Origin: Calliopum simillimum
Lineage: Eukaryota; Arthropoda; Insecta; Diptera; Lauxaniidae
Assembly: GCA_951812925.1 (NCBI GenBank)
Contig: OX638370.1
Coordinates: 124,014,897 to 124,078,896, forward strand
DNA: 64,000 nt
Direction of reading: 5' to 3'
Under the pieces are notes generated by a model, which had not been told where the DNA came from, made no database searches, and saw nothing but the letters and a program-made list of their open reading frames with translations. This document shows positions 22,679 to 34,179 of the stretch, piece by piece (positions within the stretch are counted from its first letter, which is position 1; the number at the start of each line of letters is the position of its first letter). A program made the translations under genes and the position numbers.

Positions 22679-24325
22679 ATATATTTAAAAACCAAAGCTT
22701 TGTAAATTTACGTTAACATTTTGAAAAGTAGTTAACTCTAATAATAAGCCAATTAAAATAATGCTCGTGGTTTCATAGAACGGCAAAATATCAATTAAAA
22801 CCGCAACAAATTTAAATGGAATATTAAATATTTATATATCAAAGAACAACAAGTAAAATATCAGAAAACCTTTACCTTTCTACTTTGAGGACTCTCTTTG
22901 TACATACATATATCAAGCTGATAGTTAAGATTCAGTTTGTGGCTTTTGTTTTTGTATAGAAACTTTCTGGATAACGCTTAAGGCAAAATATTTATGTTTG
23001 CAGAGATGGAAATTAAATTAAGTTGTATATCCTTTATTAGCAATTTGCATCACTGACAGCTCAAAGGATGTTTTAATTTGCGAACATGATTTGGGCGATT
23101 AACTGGCAGTTTGAGTGACATTTAACCTAACGAACGGAAATCTGCAATGGGATGGAAAGTATTGAAAAAATCAAATTTAATTCACTTTGTGCGATTTTAT
23201 ATAAAATTTTGTTAACTACTTTCACCTCAATTAAGTATTATACAATGGAAATTTTTTAAGTCGTCCTTTGTTAGATAAATACTCCACTTAGCTTAACAAG
23301 AAACCTCCATAATCGGAGATCTATGCAAGGCTGAAGATCTCCAAGCGTTTATGAAGTTTTTTTTTTAATTTTCCGTGAGGATGCAAGAAAACACATTAAA
23401 GCTTTCGATATTTTTGACGAATTAACATTCAAAGATCTTAAATTTATTTTTAAATTTGAGTGAACTTGAATGACTTATATGTATATATAATTGAAGTATA
23501 TAGTGCGACCCAATCCACTTCGACAGTGATGCTATTTATCTACATACATACGCATGCATAACTAAAAAAGCGAGCTGCTTTAATAAAATATGAGAAAATA
23601 TACAAATGTATTGTATATTAACATAAGACTATATTCTAAAAGAAGTCTACATAAATCAGACACCCTCAGCAGCGCAGTAAAAAATATGTCAAGCTCGAAA
23701 TTTATGAGCTGCTACAGTATATAACGTATTTTAGATACAAATAAAAATGTGAAACGACGTTTAAGAGAAACCTCCAACAGTTTACGTGAATGCGAATTTT
23801 AAAGCCTTCTACTAATAATAAAAGTAAACTGAGTAGCAACAAATATTTTACCAACTCAATCGATATTTTTTTGTACCCTATAAAGATTTATGTTTCCTAT
23901 GCACATTTTAAATAACAGTAAAGAAATTTGGTGAGTTGATACTGAGACATTGTTTCATAAGATTCTTTTTTAGTATATAAGTATTTATGAATGTATTTAA
24001 ATAATTTGATATATCTAATGAATTTTCAAGTGCCCACTTAATTTAATGAGTAAACCTAATTGGTCAAAGCTTTAGATCTAATTCATATTTGAGACCTATA
24101 AAGTTTCACTTATTTACTTCTCTAACTGTTATTTTTATACAATTTTGACTGATATTCCTTCTTTTTCTTTTCCAAAAGTGGTGTTTGGAATTAAATTTCA
24201 TATTGTGGCCTAAGCATAAAATAATTATCTTTACTAAATAACATTCAATGCACATTTAGCGACCACATCAAGTACTATGGCATGCAGGTAATACTTACCT
24301 ATGTCAGGTCTATTTTGGAGAGGTA
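22679..24325. other. Non-coding, nothing recognised
   Basis: AT-rich DNA without supportable features. Confidence 0.45.
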
Positions 24326-25433
24326 CCCAATGTGCACAAAAACGGATGAGGATCCGTTTCGAACCCATTACGAGTTCATAAAGGTATAAAAAACGTAATC
24401 CGCGGTAACGGATCCATTTCGAACCCGTAACGTACATCAAAAACGAATTCAAAACGCTTTGTTTGGATAAAAAAAAAAAACATTTTGAAGCGCTTATTAG
24501 CGAATAAAAAAAAATTAAATTCCGCAGTGCGGGCCCGTTTCGAATCCGAAACTTATGTAAAAACGAATTCAAAACGGATTTGCTTTTAAATATGTTAATG
24601 CTGCATATTTACAGAAAAAAACCGTTTTGATGCGCCTATAAGCAATTAAAAAATAATAAAAACAAAAAAAAAGAAGAAAAATAAAGGGTAAAAATCCACC
24701 TCTGGTAGGATTCGAACCTGGGCAAATCCGTTTCGATTCCGTAAATACTTCAAATACGAACTCAAAACGGATTTGCTTTATTTAATTTTTATGATAAAAA
24801 AAACATTTTTGATTTGTTTTTTTTTTTCTTTTTATTTTATTGCGTATGATTTTTTGTAAACTTTTCAAACTCTGTTTGAAAAAATGTTTTTGATTCCAAA
24901 TTTGAGTATATAACATTTTTTATCAAAAGAAGGGAAGAAAAACAACACAGAATACTTATAAAAAAACAACAGAAATTTGTTTAATATACAAACTTTAAAT
25001 CTCAACATCAAATAAGTCTACATCAGTTAAGTAAACATCATATCGGTCAATAGCCTAGTTGTCTAACGTCTCTTGTATGAAAGAGTAATACCCCGGGAGC
25101 CTGAGTTCGACTCCCGGCCGGGCTAGTAATTTTTTTTTTTATTTTGTTATTTTGTTTTTTTTTTAATTAAAAATAAGCGCTTCACCCTGTTTTCTTTTTT
25201 TTATAAGCAGCATTAACATTATTAAAAGCGAATCCGTTTTGAATTCGTTTTTGATGTACGTTACAGGTTCGAAACGGATCCATAAAAGAAGAAAAAACGA
25301 TTCGTTTTTTTTTTTTAGGAATCCTTCCCGCAAACGGATCAGTAACGGATACGTATCGGATTCCGTAACGGATAAAAAGAACGAAAATATGAACCCGTTA
25401 CGAATCCGAAACGAGTCCGTTTGGCACACTGGG
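24326..25433. mobile_element. CCCA-family B element, copy 1
   Basis: Left end CCCAATGTGCACAAAAACGG; right end, read inward, CCCAGTGTGCCAAACGGACT; TA outside both (24324-24325 and 25434-25435). Subterminal regions are packed with GGATCCGTTTCGAA, CCGTAACGG and AAAACGAATTCAAAACG repeats and with GAAGCGCTTATT. The middle carries poly-A tracts, a B-box-like GGATTCGAACC (minus sense, near 24710) and a tRNA-like module. Another copy lies inverted at 54333-55439. Confidence 0.85.
25051..25125 (+). repeat. tRNA-derived module in family B
   Basis: TAGCCTAGTTGTCTAACG fits the A box (TRGCNNAGYNGG) and GAGTTCGACTCCC fits the B box about 45 nt later, followed by GGCCGGGCTA. The anticodon-arm region TCTTGTATGAAAGA can pair partially. 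The acceptor stem is not canonical, so this is a captured or SINE-derived tRNA, not a tRNA gene. Confidence 0.75.
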
Positions 25434-27724
25434 TAAGATTTATAAAAAACCAATTTGTTTCTTGATAGTTGAATCGATATAATTTTTCAACATAATACCG
25501 CCAATTCCACACCAAATTCTAGTCATTTCTAACAAAATGTTAACTCCTTCATATTATGACGTTACTTTTACCCCGTGTTCGATTGTTTTCGACAAGTTCT
25601 GAAACTTTGGTACCTAGCTCCGGCTCATCTCCAATGTCGAATTGCTTGTCAGGTGCAAACAAGAATTCCTATCTACGCACAAATCAGATTGTGAAAACTG
25701 CAATGGATAGGTTACATACCATGCAAATCACAGATGGATGTCTGCCATCACGCAATGGTGTGCATAAACATCGTAGGAACGATCGCTGGAACAATAAACA
25801 AGTAAATTGGAGTTGAAAGTACTAGCTAATCCACGTGCATGTTGCAGGATTATTTCCTTCTAGACACGAACGATTTCAACTTTTTCCAAATTCTCCATTG
25901 GCCCATCGCCCTTTATACTACTTAAAAACGAATATTAAATTTTTTTGCTGTTTTCCAGCGATTTTTTCTTGTCGTCTTTTTTCGCAAAAACGATGAATTT
26001 CTTTAATAAAGTCGCCACCGCTTTCACTTGCACATTTTCCGATATTTAACTTAAGTACCCCTAATGTTCAACTGCCTTTTTAACTTAACTAATCTAGATA
26101 AGAATGTGAATTCAAACCCAACAGGTGTTCACCATCAAGAGCGAACAAAGTCAAAGCAGAAGAAAAAGAATACAAAAAAAAAAAGCTAAAAATTTAATTT
26201 CGACAAAAAAAAAAAAAAAAAAAAACTCATAACCTGCGGGTTAAAATTTAAAGCAAAATTTGAATGAATGAACAAAATTTTTTTTTAAAAAAAAAAGGAA
26301 CCAAATTTAATGTCAGTTGGTTGTAGAGAATTTTTTTTTGGTTCCAAACCATTAACCCTGTGGAGTAAAGTACGTGCATATTAAAGCTATCCGTATCAGT
26401 AATTGCGCTAGTAGTTGTATTGATGTTGAACGAAGGCCAATATGTAATCGTTAGGAAAGAAGTTTATCACAACATGTAAGTCATTCCAGTATTTTCTATA
26501 CAACACTCTTATCCAATGGGTAGCTTGTGAGCGGATGTTATGGAATAACAATGCTGTTAATTTAATTCTTATCATTTGATGGAATAAAATTTAGCATTGC
26601 CAAGTGGATTTCATCACATCAATTAATGCGCATGTTATATAAAGTGGTAGGGTAAATTTCGCACTTACAGGCAGCTGTTTGAGTTGACACCACCATGAGT
26701 CAGTGAATCATTCAGTCAGTTGTACAAATAAGCTGTCAACCGCTTTAATCGATTTGTTTTTGGTTTTATTAACAAAATTTACCCCCACTAATTAAGTGAT
26801 ATTTTATCACAGTTTTTATTTTTGGAAAGCTGTGTGATATGTGGCTCGAGATGAGTTTATCCTGCTGCGTTATTTATTGTTGAATTGTTGTTGTGTTTGA
26901 ATCATTGTGTTAATGAGGTGATTGAGGTGATTGACTCAATGGTAGATTAGCTAAGGGTCAATATGACGGTGAGAGTTTGTTATCAATTCAATGCAGGCTT
27001 TTCTTTTAGAAAAGCTTTAGTGTCACTAGTTCAAAACAATGACACAATATACCTTGGAAATTCTTTTTGAACATCCTTGAAAATATATGTGTCTGGATCT
27101 GGAGACATCTTCTAAGTGAATTTCAACAACGCCGTCTTAAATATCTTGGGCTAATAAAAAGTGCATTTTGCTGATGTGGTACAATTCGGAAGAGAATTTA
27201 ACAGGAATTTTTGTGGTTTTAGCACATACAAAACCCTATATTTAAACGATTATTAAAGAAAACAAGGGTTCATAAGTTAAGTTAGCTAAAACTTAAACAT
27301 GCCGATTTATTACCGACTGCAGTCAGCAAAGCAAAAGTAATAGAAACAAACAACACGGTTGCTGATGCTGAAATTCTGAAACGCTATATACACAATTTAC
27401 CAGCACACTTTCAAATTCTAAATGCTAGCAGAATGAAAGTAAAAGTGAATGCATAAAAAGAATGCTGAGCTAGCCCTGCCTTCTGAAAATGCTGACATGT
27501 TTACGTAAAATGTAAGGCGATAAAGAAAAAGCGATCGTGATGACGTGTGATTTTTGCGGATAAGAAAGTGATTTTTTGTTTGTGTGAAGTCACAGGAACT
27601 CGAACGGTGCTTTTCATTTCCCTCCGTTTGCCTACAAACTCAAAGTACCCTACGTGCCCACGCCCTTCGTGTGACTTCACTATTTTTGCTTGAGTTTTTA
27701 ACACTGGTACGTTTATTGTCCTCT
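25434..27724. other. Non-coding, nothing recognised
   Basis: Short frames at 25556-25816 and on the reverse strand near 25990-26050 look slightly protein-like, but no family was recognised. Poly-A tracts lie around 26200-26300. Confidence 0.35.
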
Positions 27725-28612
27725 CCCAAGGGGAAAAGTAGTGCTTCAAAAACCCTTCTGAAGTGCATCCTTTTCACCAATAAGCGCTTCCGCTCCGTAA
27801 GAACAATACTTTCTTTTTAACATTGCATGTCATAGGATGTAAGGGAGCAAAAGCTTACCGCAGCCTTACCAAAAAAGAGTTTTTAAAGCGCTTATTTGTA
27901 ATGCTGCGGTAAGCGTTTTTTCAATAAAATTAAAAAAAAGAAAAAAAAATAAAAAAAAAAAACTGGCCGCGCCAGGATTTGAATCCACGACCCTCCGCGT
28001 GCTAGATATTTATTTCTTACATTTACCAACCCTTTAGACCGCTCCACCAACGCCCGATGATATGAAGTGGTATTAAATTTGTATATTAAGCAAATGTTGT
28101 CCTGCAGCATTACATAGAATCATTGTGCAATCAGTTTTAATTCAAGTAAGCAAAAGTAAATAAAAATGAGAAATTAAAATAGAAAAGTGAAATAAAAAAG
28201 GTTGAATAAAAAATATTTTAATAAAAAAAAAATAAAGCAAAAACTAATAAAAAAACGGAAAAAAAAATCACCCGGGCTGGGTTCGAACTCACGTTGTTCT
28301 TACTGCAGCCTTATATGGAATCATTGTGTAATCAATTTCAATTCGGTTAAACAAAAGTAAATTAATAAGAGAAAGGAAAATAAAAAAGTGAAATAAAAGA
28401 TGTTGAATAAAAAATATTTAATTAAAAAAAAAAAATAAAGCAAAAAAAAGTAAAAAAAAGTAAAAAAAAAAATCTCCCGGGCTGGGTTCGAACTCACGTT
28501 GTTCTTACTGCAACCTTATAAAAAATCATTGTGATAGTGCTTCTAAATTTCTATGGGGACAAGCACTTTTGAAGTGCTTGGATCAGAAGCGCTAGAAATT
28601 TTTCCTCTTGGG
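27725..28612. mobile_element. CCCA-family C element with tRNA-like core
   Basis: Left end CCCAAGGGGAAAAGTAGTGC; right end, read inward, CCCAAGAGGAAAAATTTCTA; CT (possibly CTCT) outside both ends. AAGCGCTT motifs occur at both sides. After AAGCGCTTATT come poly-A tracts, a minus-sense tRNA-like module, then TTGTATATTAAGCAAAT, the same order as in family B. Next are two tandem repeats of about 200 bp (28115-28313 and 28314-28520), each ending in CCCGGGCTGGGTTCGAACTC, a minus-sense B-box-like motif. Confidence 0.8.
27964..28053 (-). repeat. tRNA-derived module in family C (long variable arm type)
   Basis: On the minus strand, GCGTTGGTGGAGCGGTCTAA looks like a tRNA start with its A box and GTGGATTCAAATCCTGGCGC like a T arm with its B box. 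The intervening length suggests a Ser/Leu-type tRNA with a long arm plus extra bases. It is not a functional tRNA as it stands. Confidence 0.6.
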
Positions 28613-28784
28613 CTCTTTCTTTTAACTACACATGCAATGTTAACAAAAACAAGCGAATTATGTAAAAAGTAATCTGCGTTATATAGGTAAGTGTTTCACA
28701 GCAAAATATTTTCTTTTGCTTTAGCAATCTAAGCCCTGAAGAAAACCATTCAAAGTTTTGCTGAAATAATAAGATTGAGCCACA

Positions 28785-29527
28785 TCTATATATAAATAGG
28801 CAAACGAAAACGGTTCAGTCCCTATTTCTATATCTAAATCTCAACCGATTTGCTTGATTATTTTTTTGTTGGAAAGATTGTGAGAAGGAGCAGTGCATAG
28901 GACTATATTTTTTCTAAAGTGGTGCCACGCCCCTAAATGGAAAAAACGCCCTCACGGCTAAACCACTGCATCGATTTTAATGAAATTTCGTGTAGAGATA
29001 GGGTTGGCACTAAAGAACGATAACATGACCATTATGTGTTTAGTGGGCGGTGCCACGCCCCTAAATAGAAAAAACGCTCACGGCAAAACTACAGCATCGA
29101 TTTTTATGAAATTTGGTATGGAGATACTGTTAGCACTAAGGAACGATAAAATGTCCATTATGTTTTTCTGAAAGCAGAACCACGCCCTTTAGGGTATCAC
29201 ACGCTTTCAGTGGTAAAATGTTTCACCGATTTTTAAGGAACGATGTCTTAACCATTATCACGGCATTGATTTTTATGAATTTCGGTATGGGGATAAAATA
29301 AACAGGACGGAAAGATATCAAAAACTTTTTGCTCTTTAGTAGGAGTTACACGCCTCTAAACGAAAAGCACGTAACTAAGCTGCTGCACCAATTTTTATGC
29401 ATGCAGATAACCCGAACCCCAAGGAAGAATATTAAAAGTTCTTAGTGTTTTATCGACCAAGGAAGGATATAAAGATTTTTTGCTTTATAGTCAAATGGTC
29501 GAAATTCGGCCACAAGGCGAACTCTAG
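28785..29527 (+). mobile_element. Non-autonomous Helitron
   Basis: Starts TCTATATATAAATAGGCAAA after an A and ends GCGAACTCTAG before a T, so the ends fit 5'-TC/3'-CTAG in an A/T target. Inside are about four repeats of roughly 130 bp with GTGCCACGCCCCTAAAT, AAAAAACGC, CTGCATCGATTTT.ATGAAATT and GCACTAA.GAACGATA. Near the 3' end GGTCGAAATTCGGCC can form the terminal hairpin. It is non-coding. Confidence 0.8.
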
Positions 29528-30943
29528 TTGTTATAATTTCTTTTATGTTACGCATAACTACTGAGCATGTGTTTGCTCTCAATTTTTAATTTTTTTCTTC
29601 TCTGTTTGCTTTGCAATAATCAGTGAAGCTTTAACAGTCCTCAGTAGTGACTGCAACTTAAGTAATTGCTGCATATTGAATCCTGCCTGCTACCACTCCA
29701 CTCCTGATGCCTCCTGATTAAAGAGTGACTTCGTTTGTTGTTTACTTTGTTATCTTTATTGTTGTCATTGGAAATACAAAATATAGTATTTTTTAATTTG
29801 GAAATAATATTTTGTTGCAAAACTTTTCATGCACTAACGCAAAGCAGCCAATCATGTTTTTCCATTATCCACTTTGGTTCAATCTGTCATTTATCTTAGC
29901 GACATTTTCATAAATTTCATATCCTATCATTCGTTATCTGCTAACGTCATGCAGAGTGTCTATCAATGGAGTTGAGTTGGAGTACTCGACTTTGTCCTCA
30001 TCCATCCATCCATCCATCCATCTATTACCTCATTACATTCGCACTAATGCCATGTTGCTCACCGGTTGCACCCAATTTGGCTTCTGGCTGCGGACACAGA
30101 TATGTACACACATCCATGGATGCATACATATATAAATCTATCTTGTGTAGTTTTGTTTGGTTTCATGATTCTTTTTCACACTTAGGTTACTTTCTTTTGC
30201 AGATGACATTCGCACTACCTCGACTAAGGAGTTCTATTGTCATTTGTCTACTTTAGCATTTTATCTGTCCTTCGTTTTTATGTCCTCTTCCAATTGATGA
30301 ATGTTTCTAGAGTGTCAGTGGTTAGCGTAGACGGCGAAGAAGTAGTGAATCGCAGCAGAAATTCATATCGGGGATATTTCATCTATTGTATACTATAGTT
30401 TGATATTGCGGATACTTTATTCGTATGCTCTGAGTAAATGCTGCAATTTAAGAAAAAAAATTTGCTTTCTCACACAAAAGGTCTCTATGCGTGATTACAA
30501 CTTTCTCCTTAAGATGTGGGATATTGATTATGCTTTAAGGTTTTGCTGATTAGAAAACTTAAATTTTGTAAAAGATTTTCTCTTGTGATTGATTGTAAGC
30601 AAATGGTTGAAGGCATTTCACACACTTTAAAGAGACTCAGTGGATACTGTAGGCCTCGACGAGTACTTAATTTGCCTATAATTGAAAATTTTAATACACC
30701 CTCAAAATCGTAAGTTACCCTTAGAGAACTGTTTTAGGGTGACTTTGTGCACTTACAAATTTGTTTCACTTACTGTGAAAAATTTATCGGAGAGAATCTA
30801 CTATTTCAGTTAATAAACATATTTGGCGTTCCTCAGCGATCGCTGGCAAAGATCACAAGAACAGCAATGCAAGATTGGAATATAAATATCAGGGCATTTC
30901 GATTCGATTACACAGGCACATAAAATAAAAAACTTGTAAGAAT
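29528..30943. other. Non-coding, only a microsatellite seen
   Basis: No gene or element recognised apart from the short ATCC run near 30000. Confidence 0.4.
29999..30023. repeat. (ATCC)n microsatellite
   Basis: About six uninterrupted ATCC units. Confidence 0.9.
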
Positions 30944-31443
30944 GTTACCTTTTGCCTGGCAAAAAATTAAATACCATACACTGCAGCATTTTTAAAACTA
31001 TGCTTGTATGGGAGGTGGTACTTGTCCGAACTCTCTCTAAGTTTTTGCCCAGGGCTTGCACTACAGCACTATAAAAAATATTCTTGTATGGGAGGAGCCA
31101 CGCCTTTTTCACCAAGTTCGCTTAGTTTTTGCTCAGAGCTTCCACTAAGTATTCCTAGTGTCTGTCCGAAATTTTATTATATTACCTCAAATAACGATTT
31201 TTCCACAGAATTTTCAAAACTTTGATTGCATGGGAGGAGCCATGCCCTCTTTACCAAAACAACCAAGTTTCTGATTAGAGCTTGTAATTTCTATCTTTAG
31301 TGTCTGAGTGAAATTTGGTTGCATTATCTCAGAAAACCGATTTACGTAGTATAACATTTCGAAGCTTTTGGTTATATCGGAGGTACTATAACCTCTGGTC
31401 ATGGCATAATCGACTCAAAAGATGACGCTGATCAAGAATATAT
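30944..31443. repeat. Helitron-type interspersed repeat, left part
   Basis: Same family as 16668-17313: TTGCCTGGC, TTAAATACCATACACTGCAG, repeated GGGAGGAGCCACGCC-like blocks and the end ATCAAGAATATAT. It is interrupted by the element at 31444 and resumes at 32865. Confidence 0.65.
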
Positions 31444-31886
31444 GAAGCAAAACACGCCAAGTGTACCAGCTGAAAATTTGTTTGTCTCCGATTTTGCTGA
31501 AAGTTGGCAATATGGTAGTTCCGGTGTGCAAGAACAATATTCCGGGAGAATTTAGTCCTAGTACCATTTATTGTTAAAATACAGTGTGTTGAAGTTGGCG
31601 TTTTTAGTAATTTTCATGATAGAGTGTTTTTACAAAAATTTATAGCTTACAGTAAAGCTTATAAATTTATATATCTAACTAATTGGTCCCATTAGTTTTT
31701 GAGTGTTCTTTTAACACATAAATATTACTTGGTGAAAAAAATTTTTTCAGCAAAATTTTTTAAAAAATTGATTTTTTAATTGAACTTTTAGTCATATATT
31801 TGCAAAGATCGATTAACATATAAATCTATCAATGCATTTTCTAACACATAATTATGACAAATCAAGGAACGGATTAAAAACACGGC

Positions 31887-31935
31887 AATAGTGACATATG
31901 TTTCGTCTTTCGCCACAAAGGCTCATCAGACTATT
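31887..31935 (-). ncRNA. Type I hammerhead self-cleaving ribozyme
   Basis: On the minus strand the 49 nt parse completely: AATAGT (stem I), CTGATGA (core), GCCTTT-GTGGCG-AAAGAC (stem II, one C/A mismatch), GAA (core), ACAT/ATGT (4-bp stem III without a loop), C (cleavage-site H17), ACTATT (stem I partner, all six pairs). The NUH triplet is GTC, with scission expected between plus-strand positions 31893 and 31892. All invariant hammerhead core nucleotides are present. A tiny stem III is typical of metazoan retroelement hammerheads, which often work as dimers. Activity is inferred, not shown. Confidence 0.85.
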
Positions 31936-32110
31936 TTTGTTGTAATTATAATTATATTTATTTCACTAAATTAATTATAATTGAAAAATTGCAAGTTTGA
32001 AAACTTTTTGTGTTTCTGGCCTGGGTGGGAGTTGAACCAAGGAACTCGCGGTTGGTAGCAGAAGTCGTTACCACTGCACCAGCCTTGCCCGGCTGCGAAG
32101 CCGACTTTTT
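31887..32110 (-). mobile_element. SINE-like unit: tRNA-derived head, hammerhead tail
   Basis: Reading the minus strand from 32110: GGGCAAGGCTGGTGCAGTGG contains an A-box-like stretch (GGTGCAGTGGTAACG); CCTTGGTTCAACTCCCACCC contains the B box; then ACACAAAAAGTTTTCAAACT, an A/T-rich tail with TTTTTCAATTATAATTAATT, and TACAACAAA leading directly into the hammerhead at 31935-31887. The same head-tail order occurs in family A at 4831-5040 and at 5799-5990, where the ribozyme part is degenerate. Confidence 0.7.
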
Positions 32111-32864
32111 CCAGTTTTGTTTGTGTGTTAATACGTATTGATATATCATAATTGTTGTTTTTGAGTTATTTATTGATATTTGGTATAGTTGTTCCTTTGG
32201 AACAAATTCAATACCGATTGCAGGTGTTGCCACCTTATCAGGGCGTGTTCTCCCAAATAACTTTAAGAATTTTTTTTAAGTGTGTTGCTTAATGACATAT
32301 ATGTATAGAAAATTGATTGATGATATGCATTGATAGATTTATATGTAAATCGATCTTTGCAAATATATGACTAAAAGTTCAATTAAAAAATCAATTTTCT
32401 ATACATAAATGTCATTAAGTAACACACTTAAAAAAAATTCTTAAAAAAAAAAAAAAAAAAATTTTTAAGCTTAAAAGTACTTTTGAATTTTTTTAAAAAA
32501 ACCCCTTAAAGTTTTTTTAAAAGTATTTTAAATTAAAGCATAATTTATAAGCTTCAAAATGATGTATGACTCAAGATGGGATTCAGTCGCTAGATGAGAG
32601 TTTTTGGCTTTTGAACGCCCGCTGCAGGCAAAACTCTTTGTTTACTCAAGAGGAAGGCATCTTATGAAAAAAGTGTACTAGGCATAAAATGCTTAAAATT
32701 GTCCAAAAAGTACATGTGAAATTTATGGGAGTTTTTTGGAAAGTTAAAAACCCTGTATTTTAGAAACAAATGGTACTAGAATCAAATCCTCCCGGATTTG
32801 CTAAATTTGAGCAAAATCGGAGACAAAAAAATTTTCAGCTGGTACACTTGGCGTGTTTTGCTTC

Positions 32865-33140
32865 ATATATACTTTTCTATACGAGCTACGCCTCCTATTT
32901 GACGCTTAATCGGAATCCGAGGTGTGAATTGCTTATATACCTGCGGAATTTCGAGATATCTTTTCTTGCAGCTCTAGAAAGTGCTTATGGCTCAGTTCCA
33001 GAAAAAGATCTTCTTATGTTTTTTTAATGGCATCGAATAGTCATAATCTTTCTTATCAAACTATACCTTAAAAATTTTTCAATTGGACTCTTACTTTTCG
33101 AGTTATCATCCTTTGGTCATCTCAACCTCCATTCAAAGTA
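32865..33140. repeat. Helitron-type interspersed repeat, right part
   Basis: Continues the repeat broken at 31443 with ACTTTTCTATACGAGCTACG. It also shares GCATCGAATAG.CA.AATCTT, CTTATCAAA and GGACTCTTA.TTT.CGAGTTAT with 15200-15290. Confidence 0.55.
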
Positions 33141-33400
33141 GGGGAGAATGGGGAGTTGTGCGACAGGTTTGGTTTCAGGAAAAAATCTATGAAATTAATT
33201 TTTCTTAGCATCTCAGCATATAGAATCTCTAGTATGCCTCAAAACACAACTTCTGGCTAAAGGGTTTGGTTGAAATTTTAAAAAATCTTATACTCGTAAG
33301 CGCAAAAGGCGCGTTTATCATTTATTTATCAAAACTGGTTTAAAATTGAAGATGTTACGATTTTTATAAAATCGTACTTTATTCGAAATTATAGTTTTTA
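33141..33400. mobile_element. Fragment of a pogo-like element (left end)
   Basis: GGGGAGAATGGGGAGTTGTG preceded by TA, then GACAGGTTTGGTTTCAGG and TCTAGTATGCCTCAAAAC, match the left end of 56253-59294. The rest of the element is missing; the palindromic element at 33406 follows. Confidence 0.7.
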
Positions 33401-33405
33401 ACTAA

Positions 33406-34176
33406 CACAGTGCAACATTTTTCAAGTCATTGAAGGTGAATTATAATCCGTTATAAGGTGTCGAAAGTACTCGCCGAAACAAGTAGTTCTGCCAGAGCGT
33501 TTTGCAAAGTTGACTGATATAAGGATTTTATGGTAGGTTTTGCGATTTCAAGGCACTAGATGAATTTTTTTCGGTTAAGTTTGTTCGGCATTTTTTTTCT
33601 TCTATACAATAGCTACAACATTGCTGAAGCCATCAAAACAATATCTCGGCTCGTTACCGAGATACAGCCATATGAAAAAATCGAAAAATCGCTCAGAATC
33701 CTTAAAATCGCTCAAAGTTGTAACTTTCAGCTGGATAATTATAATTATAATGCTGGAGATGTAGCCATGGAGATATAGCCATATGAAAAAATCGAAAAAT
33801 CGCTCAAAATCCAATTTGAGGCAAAAAGTTGCAATTTTCAGCATTATAATTATAATTATCCAGCTGAAAGTTGCAACTTTGAGTGATTTTGAGGATTTTG
33901 AGCGATTTTTAGATTTTTTCATATGGCTATATCTCGGTAACGAGCCGAGATATTGTTTTGATGACTTCAGCAATGTCGTAGCTATTGTATAGAAGAAAAA
34001 AATGCCGAACAAACTTAACCAAAAAAAATTCATCTAGTGCCTCAAAATCGCAAAAATGACCATAAAATCCTTATATGAGTCAACTTTGCAAAACGCTCTG
34101 GCAGAATTACTTGTTTCGGCGAGTACTTTGACGCCTTATAACGGATTTTAGTTCACTTTTCATATGTCGCACTGTG
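33406..34176. mobile_element. Palindromic element, CACAGTG ends, TAA target site
   Basis: Almost the whole 771 bp is one inverted repeat around about 33790. Ends are CACAGTGCAACATTT and the right complement ATATGTCGCACTGTG, with TAA directly outside both (33403-33405 and 34177-34179). Shared arm blocks include CGTTATAAGG, GTACTCGCCGAAACAAG, GCCAGAGCGTTTTGCAAAGT and CTCGGCTCGTTACCGAGATA. Mirrored open frames on both strands are by-products of the palindrome. It is a non-autonomous DNA transposon; CAC ends suggest CACTA and the TWA target suggests PIF/Harbinger, so the class is open. Confidence 0.75.
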
Positions 34177-34179
34177 TAA

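Larger units (their letters stand above)
31444..32864. mobile_element. Inverted-repeat element carrying a tRNA/hammerhead unit
   Basis: Outer ends GAAGCAAAACACGCC and GGCGTGTTTTGCTTC. The arms go on through GTGTACCAGCTGAAAATTT and GTCTCCGATTTTGC on the left and their complements on the right. ATATAT lies on both sides (31438-31443 and 32865-32870). Further internal pairs: 31769-31842 with 32320-32392, and 32267-32316 with 32393-32441. No protein is encoded. A minus-strand SINE-like unit lies between the arms. Confidence 0.7.

Noticed and set aside
24234..24572. 112-codon minus-strand frame
   Set aside because: Lies within the CCGTAACGG-rich end of a family B element; the same shadow recurs in the other copy.
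25556..25816. 86-codon frame and reverse-strand protein-like stretches to 26050
   Set aside because: Composition hints at a decayed gene, but I recognise no family and several frame changes are needed. Not supportable.
33602..34033. 143-codon minus-strand frame
   Set aside because: Arises from the palindrome at 33406-34176; an equivalent frame appears on the other strand.
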